The notes beneath the pieces are model-generated. The model made no database searches, had not been told where the DNA came from, and worked only from the letters and a program-made list of their open reading frames with translations. Source: Hymenopus coronatus (lineage: Eukaryota > Arthropoda > Insecta > Mantodea > Hymenopodidae). From it: a stretch of 64,000 bases of DNA. How positions within the stretch are numbered: position 1 is the stretch's first letter; the number at the start of each line of letters is the position of its first letter. Made by a program: the position numbers and the translations under genes. Positions 49,801 to 58,800 of the stretch are shown here, piece by piece. The DNA lies in assembly GCA_030762935.1 (NCBI GenBank), contig CM060892.1:87465827-87529826 (forward strand), in the 5' to 3' direction.

Positions 49801-52800
49801 CAATTCATACCATTATTAACCCAATCGGAGGTGGCCTTTTCAGCTCCATCTCAGTAGATAACTGTTTTTTTGTGGACATTCAATGTATACTGCTTGGAAA
49901 AAGTCTGATGTGTTCCATTTACATGACTTTCCCTAGCTGTTCCACATACAAAATTTTCTTACAAAAGATTATTCTTTTATCTACATCATGCTAATCAAGA
50001 CAAACACTAGCAAAATCAGTCCTATTGCTTGATTGTTTGAAAGCAGAAATGAAATAAAGGAATATACTAAGCTAAAGTAATAGTTAATTTCTTTAAGAGC
50101 ACATTTCTATGTGAAACATTTGAAATTCTATTCTCTTTGCTTACCAGGAGTAAACAAAAGACAGATGAAAGAAAGATGGCCTATCATTTGAGAAAAGTTT
50201 TAAGTAGCTTAAAATTGAAACCAATAACAAGAAATACCTCAGAAACAAACTCTAAAACAAAAATGTATAATTGTGTGTTTTAACCAGATCTACATTTGTT
50301 GTATAGTAATTATCTATTTCTTATAGTTTACCAGCTATACAAATTTCAGTAAAATTCATCCAGAATGAACAGGTCTTCAGAACACCTTCCCAGAAAAATC
50401 AAGATATATATTTTATTTATGATGTAAATATCTTTAATATACAGTTTAATCTATAATCGTAATAGCCATTTTTGAGAAAAACAAAATTTGCACATTTTTT
50501 CCATGTGAAGAGTAGTTGGGGGGGGGGGACTTTCTTGATAATCTTTATGACCCATCCTTGGAAAATATTAAAATTAATACCATGTGTGATATTTTATGGT
50601 ATTTAGTTTCTGAACTATGCCCTTCCACACACAACCTCGCACACACATACACACTGGGCGCGCCATGGCCGAGTGGTCAGGCACCAATCACCCAGACGGC
50701 CCGGGTTCGATCCCAAGCGACCACATGTGAGATTTGTGGTGGACAAAGCGGCACAGGGGCAGGTTTTCTCCAGGTTCTCCGGTTTCCCCTGCCATCACAT
50801 TCCATCAGGGCTCCATCTTCATGTACATCAGTGTCATAGCCTGCGCTGCCATTGCAGTAAAAGCAGGCATTAAACACTACCAAAAAAAACAAAAAAACAC
50901 ACACACACTAATTTTTCTAATACTGCTATTTTTGGACTCAGGGAATCTAAAACATATATTTCCAGCATAACTTCAACATCAAATTTTTAGATGGAATGTA
51001 ATACGTTCTCTACCTATGTATATTATACATAAGTGCTAGAGAAAGTAAAAATATAAATAGTTTCATTTCTACCATGGATTCTCTGTGGAGTATAGCAAAT
51101 CAAAATTGACTGAATGAATTTTGGGATTATGATACATTCAGATACATAAATAAAAATTCTCTCTTTCTAACATTAGTATAAATTTCATTGCAGAAACACA
51201 AGAATATAAAAGGCTGAGCTACAGCCAAATATTTAAAAACAGGTTGCTATATGATGACTTTAAAATCCATTACTCTTTACATGACCCCAAGGAAAAGAGA
51301 AAATACTTAGCACCCATAAAAAATATGAAGTGTTTGAAAATTCTAAACAATAACCCTGAATATCTCCAAAATGGTTAGATAGGCAAAAAACTGTCCCACA
51401 TAAGTATATTTAAATAAGAGCTGCATTTTTGTGCAATAATTTTTGTATTACAAGTCACACAACATTTATTCAATGGCACAAAAAATTCGAAATGTTACCT
51501 TTTATTAGACATAGCTGTGCATATGCATAGCTGTGTAAAGCGTTATATTACAGTGAAGTATACTTTACAGTCATAATCTATATTCCTTTCTCTAAAACTA
51601 TATTTCCTTATTGTGGGAAACAACTTACTTATAGGCTGAGAAATTCACTTTACCTTTGTAGATATAACTGAGTACAGTAGAAGCAATACACCAAACGTTT
51701 CTCGTAATGTTTCTATTCTTTCAAAATAAAATGCTTCGACATCTTCGACACGTTCCAAGGCAAGGATCCTAGAAAAAAGGAGATATAAGCCAGTATATTA
51801 ATAACAAGAGCAATATATTTACTTTTAACTTATATGAAATGGAACTATTATTTCAAAATCTTCTCGGGCTTCTAGCCAGGCAAAAACTTGGCTTGACACC
51901 AACGTTTCGAAGAAGTGCATCTTCCTCGTCTTCAGGGTGAACTGATAGTTTGAGCTTGCAGAGACTGGTATTTATAAGAGCTGGGATGAAGCTAACATCT
52001 GATTGGTTCGCGAGATATTATGGCCTGGTATTTAAGATGACTGAGACATGGGCACGGACTTCGTAGAAAAAACCTTTTATTAGACATAGCTGTAGCATTA
52101 GACATTCAAAATAAATTTTCTATTGTAATTTTCTTGAACCTGCTTTCAGATGACTTATGTCACATGTGCAAAATAAAATTTAGCATGGTAGGCTTTTGAG
52201 ATTTATTCAGATTGTTTCTGGTAGCTTGTAGCTGCATGCATTTAGCAATGTAATACAGAGAGTGTTACCACTTAAGCTCGGACGTATTTACTTATGATTT
52301 TTTCTGGCAAGATATCCTTTCACCACCACCATTGTGTTCAATGTGATGTCCTTGGGCTTTAACTATAATTCTGTTGGACAATTTGCATTGTAGAAGACTG
52401 TGTCTAAGATCAGGCAGGGGGATGTTAGCCCACTCCTCCTCCCAGACTTTCCAAAGTCCTTCAATTGTGGTGAGATCCCGAGAAGGTGCTATTTCAGTAG
52501 ACCAAATCCGCAAAGTTCCATTTGTGAAGCATCTAGTGATTTCAAAGAGCCCTTTTAAATTGTATCATGTTGACACCTATTCCACAGCTGTCTGGTAGCA
52601 GTAATGCTGGGAAAATCAAGAAATGTGACTGGCTACTTTATCCATGTAGTTCTGGCATCTTCACCCGACAACCAGGGAATCTCTTCATCAAAAATTGAGT
52701 CCATTACATTCCTTTGATAGTAGGCTGCATTAATTACTTTCTCTGAACGTACTATGTACATAGTGTATAGAGAAGGTATTATATTGCACCCAAAATTTTG

Positions 52801-55800
52801 ATACCGAGATTTCACCAGAAATACATGTTTTGGGACCCCATATATAAAAAAAAGCATTTTTAGAAAATAAGCGTGTATATGTGTGTGTGTGGGGGGGGGG
52901 GTGTCTGTGGGCAGCATATCTCAAAAACAAAAAGTCTGTTAAATAACAAACTTAATATTTAAGTTAGTATCTTCCAAGGATGCAACACAAAGATTTTCAA
53001 GAAAATCCTTCCACCCCAACTACCCTTAGCATGAAAAAAATTTCAAATATTTTGGTTTTCTCAAAAATAGCTGTAACGATTTTGATTAAAATCTCTTATA
53101 TTTAAGATATTTTCATAACAAATAAAATGTACATCTTGAATTTTGTGGAATAGCATGAAAAAAATTTAAATAAATTTGGATTTCTCAAAAACAGCTGTAA
53201 CAATTTTGATTAAAATCTCTTACATTTAAGATATTTTCATAACAAATAAAATGTACATCTTGAATTTTCTGAAGACCTCTATATTCTGAATGAATTTTTC
53301 TGAACTTTGTTTGACCGCTAAACTGTAAGTTTTGCAGATTTTTGCATAATGGTTAAACTGTAAGAGGTACTCAAAAACTTACTTAAAAAATGTATAACAC
53401 ATAATTTATGTCATGTACATTTTTTATGTAGAGCTGACCATTGCTGGGATATTCCTTGCTATTGATTTTAACTTTAAACTACTTCAACTTTTTTCAAACA
53501 GGAAGTGACATTTTGTTTCATCCCTTTTGTTTTACTGCAAGCCGTGCAAAGCGAACTGAACTTCATTTGTTTCACATAAGACCAGCAATTAAAAGATTTA
53601 CAATTGATTTAGCCTAGTGTATTCCCTTATGTCCCTTCTATTTACAAGGGAGCATTTCTACTAATGTTTACCTTGTCGTAGATAAAAGAATAATCATTTG
53701 TAAGGAAAGTTGTTTGTGTCATCTAGAGAAAGTCATTGAATGGAACACATCAGATTTTTTCCCTGTAATTTCCTAACTGCACCAGGAATGTTTGAAAAGA
53801 GCAATTTTTATGTATTATGCCCATAGATGGCAGCACTTTTGTATCCCTAATTTGGTAGTAATATTCTATTTTGTAGACTCTACCTTCATTTTGCATACCA
53901 CAAAATGGAGGTTATGTAAGAGTAGTGTATGGCACACTTAAATTGTTTTTGATTAAACCATACGGCTATTGAAACTTACAAAAAGCTGCAGCAAGTGTAC
54001 AGAGAAGAAGCACTACCTTATGCAACAGTGTTTAGGTGGTTCAAGGACTTCAAAAAAGGTCACCTGGTCTGTGTTAAGCAAGGTGGGCCTGGTATTTCTG
54101 CTTCTGCTGAGTGTGAAGCAAACATCAACAGAGCTATTTTAATTGTTCTTAAGAATTAGCAGATAACTTTATGTATCTGCAGTGAAATGTCGAGAATTTC
54201 ATATTGGTTAAACTGAGTAAGCAGTAAAGAAACATCCAGAATTTTCTTGGCTTGGGTCATAACTTCACCATGACAACATATGGCCTCACATCACAAATCA
54301 AGTCATGCAGCTTATGGCTAAATTCAAAATTACATGTATACCGCATCTGCCTTGTAGCACCAATCTTGCACCCTGTGATCTGTTTTTATTCCCATCACTA
54401 AAATCAAATCTTTGGGGCATTAGATTTGAGAACTTTGAAGCAGTACTCAACAAAAGTGCGACAATTCTCAAGACCTGACAAAGAATGGCCTGCACCATGT
54501 GTTCGAGGACAGAAGAGATACTATAAAATGCATTGTAATACTAGGGTATTGCTTTGAAAAAGATCATGTAAACATTGAAATGGAGTAATAGACAGCTGTG
54601 AAAAAAACCAGTCTCGGTCTTTGTTGATTGGTCCTCATATTGTATCATCCATATTTGACCCACTTAGGTAAATAATTCCTGTTGCCATTCTCTGCAAGAT
54701 ATTCATTGAGTGCCTATGGCAAGAAGGTGTAAGATGGGATGACCAATTATGAGGGAATTTGCTCGATACTTACAATGACTTACATTGATCAGCAAATATT
54801 CTTGATCAATCATGTAACATATATAAATCAAGATGGTTAGGTCCTCACAAGGCTTCTTTGTATACTCTATCCGTCTTCTGGAATTATATGGTAGCCTAAA
54901 TTTGGCTTGTCTTAATAAGAAAGCACTTTCATCCCCATACACTACCCTGTCAAAGGTTCCTCTTTATACTGACTCAGGAATCATACGATTTGGCTAAAAT
55001 TATGTCCAACTAAATGGAAGACATTTGTCGCCAACAGAGCAGCAGAGTTTCAAGACATTTTACAAGCTTTCCATTGGCATCAAAGGTCTCAAGACAAACC
55101 AGTCTATCTTACATCACAAGGAATATAAACCAAATAGTTCAAATCTATGAACTTTGGTAGGAAGCACCCAGCTGGCTGCAACACAGACTCATAAAAATGA
55201 CCATTACAAGAAAGGTGCAATTTCTCAAGAATTCCTGAGCGGAGAAATGTAACATCATTAACTTTATGTTTAATTTTTAATTGATTCTCAACTCAAACAG
55301 ACTACTCAAGATAGTTGCTTATTGTCTTGATATTCTTTTCCAACTGCAAAAAGACCTGCAATCTACGTGAAAGGTTTCCACTGAAACCACAAGAAATAAA
55401 CAATGCTTTCAATTTGAAAAATTCAAAGTTTCTGTCTTAAAATTAAGCAACCATCAAAGAGGTATACAATACCTGATTGAAGGCAAATCTATTGATGCCA
55501 TCAGCAAACTGAAGATTTTGGATCTCCAATCCTGGACCAAAATTGCTACCTTTGAATATGAAAGACAGTACAGAATGCATGAATTCCCAATGAAGCCCAG
55601 CATCAATCATACTTCATTGTCTCACCAAACTTGTCAACCTGAGTGAAGGAGATGAGTATTCAACCTGAAGGTCGGTCAATGGCCGGGGCAGAATTGTGTG
55701 CAAGATGACAACCCAACTTTGGTGTTCAGGTAAATGGTGCAACACCATCTAAAGAGAAAAGCCTTGCATGAATCATTAGCATATGATAACCTTTGAATGT

Positions 55801-58800
55801 TGTGGTAACAGTAAGTACATATTTGATTTGTGTACAATTGCGGACATTTTTTAGTAGTGGTTTTAAATTGCATTCTATCATTAAAGGCATAATGCCCCAG
55901 AAGTGTAGTGTACCAAGTTGTAATGGTAATTACACAAAGATTCAAAAGTGACTATACTTGCTTTCCTTTCTTAAACATGAATATCTAAAATCCAAATGGA
56001 TTAGGGCTATTCATAGAAATAATTTGTTTCAACAGGTAACACCACGGTATGCAACATAAGTTTTAACACTTTTACCGGTTTTGGAACTGCTTAGCAACTC
56101 CTAAAAATTAAACCATTAAGTAAACTATCAAAAGTGCTGCAACATAACCTTTTCCTGTGGTCATTTACTTTCACTGAATATATTTTAGATTTGTTAATTG
56201 TACTTTAGAGAACATGAAATTGAAATTAGTACTGTTTATTTATATTTCAACAATCATGTAACAGCATTTAGTAACACATTCTCGACAACAAATAATGACA
56301 ACATATGTGTTATTTGTCAGTTGATTCCATACAGACATATTATTGTATTAAGTTAAAGTTTAATTGTGGCAAAGCAGGTTAAGTACTTATCCCCATTTTA
56401 ACACATTCTGCTAGGATAATCTTTGTATGTTGCCAGCTTCTTCTTTTATTAATCTGTTATTAATGATGGTATTGCACTGGGAATATAAATGTCTGCGCAA
56501 ACAACTACTTTTGGTTCTAGCAATAAAAACTGAAACAACTTTATAAGTACTGTTAATATAAAAAACAGCATTAACTTTGCATATAGTACTGGTTTGATGG
56601 ATCTGCTATAAACCCAAAGGTGTGATGTCATACATTATATTACACAGCTTTCTCTGTAGGTGGTGTTGGATGGTGCTGTGCTTTCCATTCTGCAGGATGG
56701 TGAAGACAAAAGAACACACATCCAGAGGGGAGAAAATCCCCACCTGGTACTGGAAATCAAATCCAGGTCCCCCAGTGTGCAAGAGACAGGTGCACGCTAC
56801 TACTGCAGGCTGGACCCCAAATGTATATCTACATTTATCGCATGCAGTCCTCAACTACTCATTTCATCGTTATGAATGAGATATTGATACCCAGAATTTG
56901 CTTAGTTGTGAAGAGATACCTTTGTTCATGCCTAACGTGCTTCAAATTGAGAAAAGCAGCAGCTCAAAAGATAATGGCAACGTAAATGACAATTAGATCA
57001 ATCTAGACCTTTCTCGAATGTGGTATTTGATATGCAAGCCCAATTCTGATCAAATTTAATACACAGCAAAGCAAAACAAGAAAGCCATGTATTGGAGTAT
57101 TCACATGTCTTGCAACCAGAGCTGTACACATGATTTTTCTCAAATGCTTTCATGCTCACAATAGGTTTGCTTCATGTCTAAGTTGCCCTTCTAACACTTA
57201 AAGTGATAATGTACAAACATCATTGGTATCTCCAGGGAATGGAAGGAGCTCTAGGAATTGCTAGGAAACGGAGCGGGATGAGAAAGATTGCCGATGGCAC
57301 AGGAGGTATGGGCACTTCATTCATCCATCTACATCTCATTTTGGGAGTATCTGGGAGACAGTATCAAGGCATTTAGGTGTTCACCCCCAAAGAATCACCA
57401 CCCTGTTCTTTGAATTCAAAGCCTGCTTTAACAGTCACTCATTATCTAGACATAATGATGATCCAACTGATTCATTCTATCTTAGCTATCCCTCTTTCTG
57501 ATTGTCAAACCACTCACTGTCCTTCCAGAAATGAACCTTAAATCTTGTACCATCAGTAGCTTTCCAGATTGAAACCCATCCAAAAGATGACTACATAATA
57601 GAACTACCTCAACACATTGCAACAGCATCACAAATGCTTACAAAAACATCCTAATATATGCACTGGTAAGCTTCTGCTCATAACAGACGACAACCTCTCC
57701 TCACTTCATTACATAATAAATGCATTAGAACTCTACTTACAGGTTAATTGGTGATATTTATGTGCATTCCCCACATTTTACAATAAGAAATAATGCAGAT
57801 ACATGTGTATTATTTAGCAATTCCAAGCTACTCGCATCAATAGGAGTTTATCTATATAGACTTCAAACATATTGGTCTTCAATTGCTAAAGTAAATCATT
57901 ACCAAAACTTTCAGTTTCACTCCTGAATTCAGAGGTAATTGTTTTACTAGCTCAAAATTCATCATTGTCTGTTACGAGCACCAAATATTGCAATAAATTA
58001 ATAATGCCAACCTATGAAAATATTGCTAAAATGAAAATCTGCAACTTTTGTTAATTTATGTGGGCTTAGGCCTCAGATGGGAAGTCTGTTTATGAAGGAA
58101 AGTGATGCAGAAGTGGCAAAAGTGAAAAATCCATGATTATAAAAATGCTATAAATGAATCAGTGTTTGCAACATGTTACTGGTGTGTAACACCACATTTT
58201 GTTTTACAATAGTACATAATGTGATGGAAATATTGGTTTTTAGCTGCCCATCAGATTCAAGAGTTTACCTAAACTACATTTTTGCCATAATTAAAAGCAG
58301 AACTTTTTCGAGTCAATACTATGATTCTTATAGTAATTTACATATGACCAATAAAAATCATTCTGCAGCTAGGTGTGTTAGCAAAATGCTATAATTTTAT
58401 AAACCAACGTAAGTGAAAACAATAACATCAAGGCAAGATACTGTACCTTTATACCTACTATATATTTAGCGGTTATTATAGAGAACTTTGGCCGCTCTAG
58501 AAATTAAACAAACTGTTGTTTGAGTGATAGTTTGGTTTATGCTTGTTACGTTTTCATCAATTTTTTTTTATTGGAAAAGCTCCATAATTACGTTAGACGC
58601 TAATTTATTATGTGCGCATTGCGATCCTTATTTGTGAATATTTATGAAGTATGCTGCCTAGAAGGAGTAGAATATGAATAAAGAAGTCTTGTAATACTTT
58701 TGCAATGTAAATATATAATAATACTACACACTAAAGTGCGCAAAAGCTGAGTTTCATTGTTGGCAGTTGGCGATCAGTGGTATGCAACACCGGCATATGT

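Larger units (their letters stand above)
51854..52070 (-). mobile_element. Single Penelope-type terminal unit, upstream of MINDY3 exon 4
   Basis: About 217 bp, over 90 percent like one arm of the insertion at 12166-12834. It is oriented with the gene and ends 86 bp before the exon 4 acceptor. Confidence 0.8.

Noticed and set aside
50655..50897. Short protein-coding gene (107-codon frame)
   Set aside because: The frame is the body of a tRNA-derived SINE inserted in a CA repeat.
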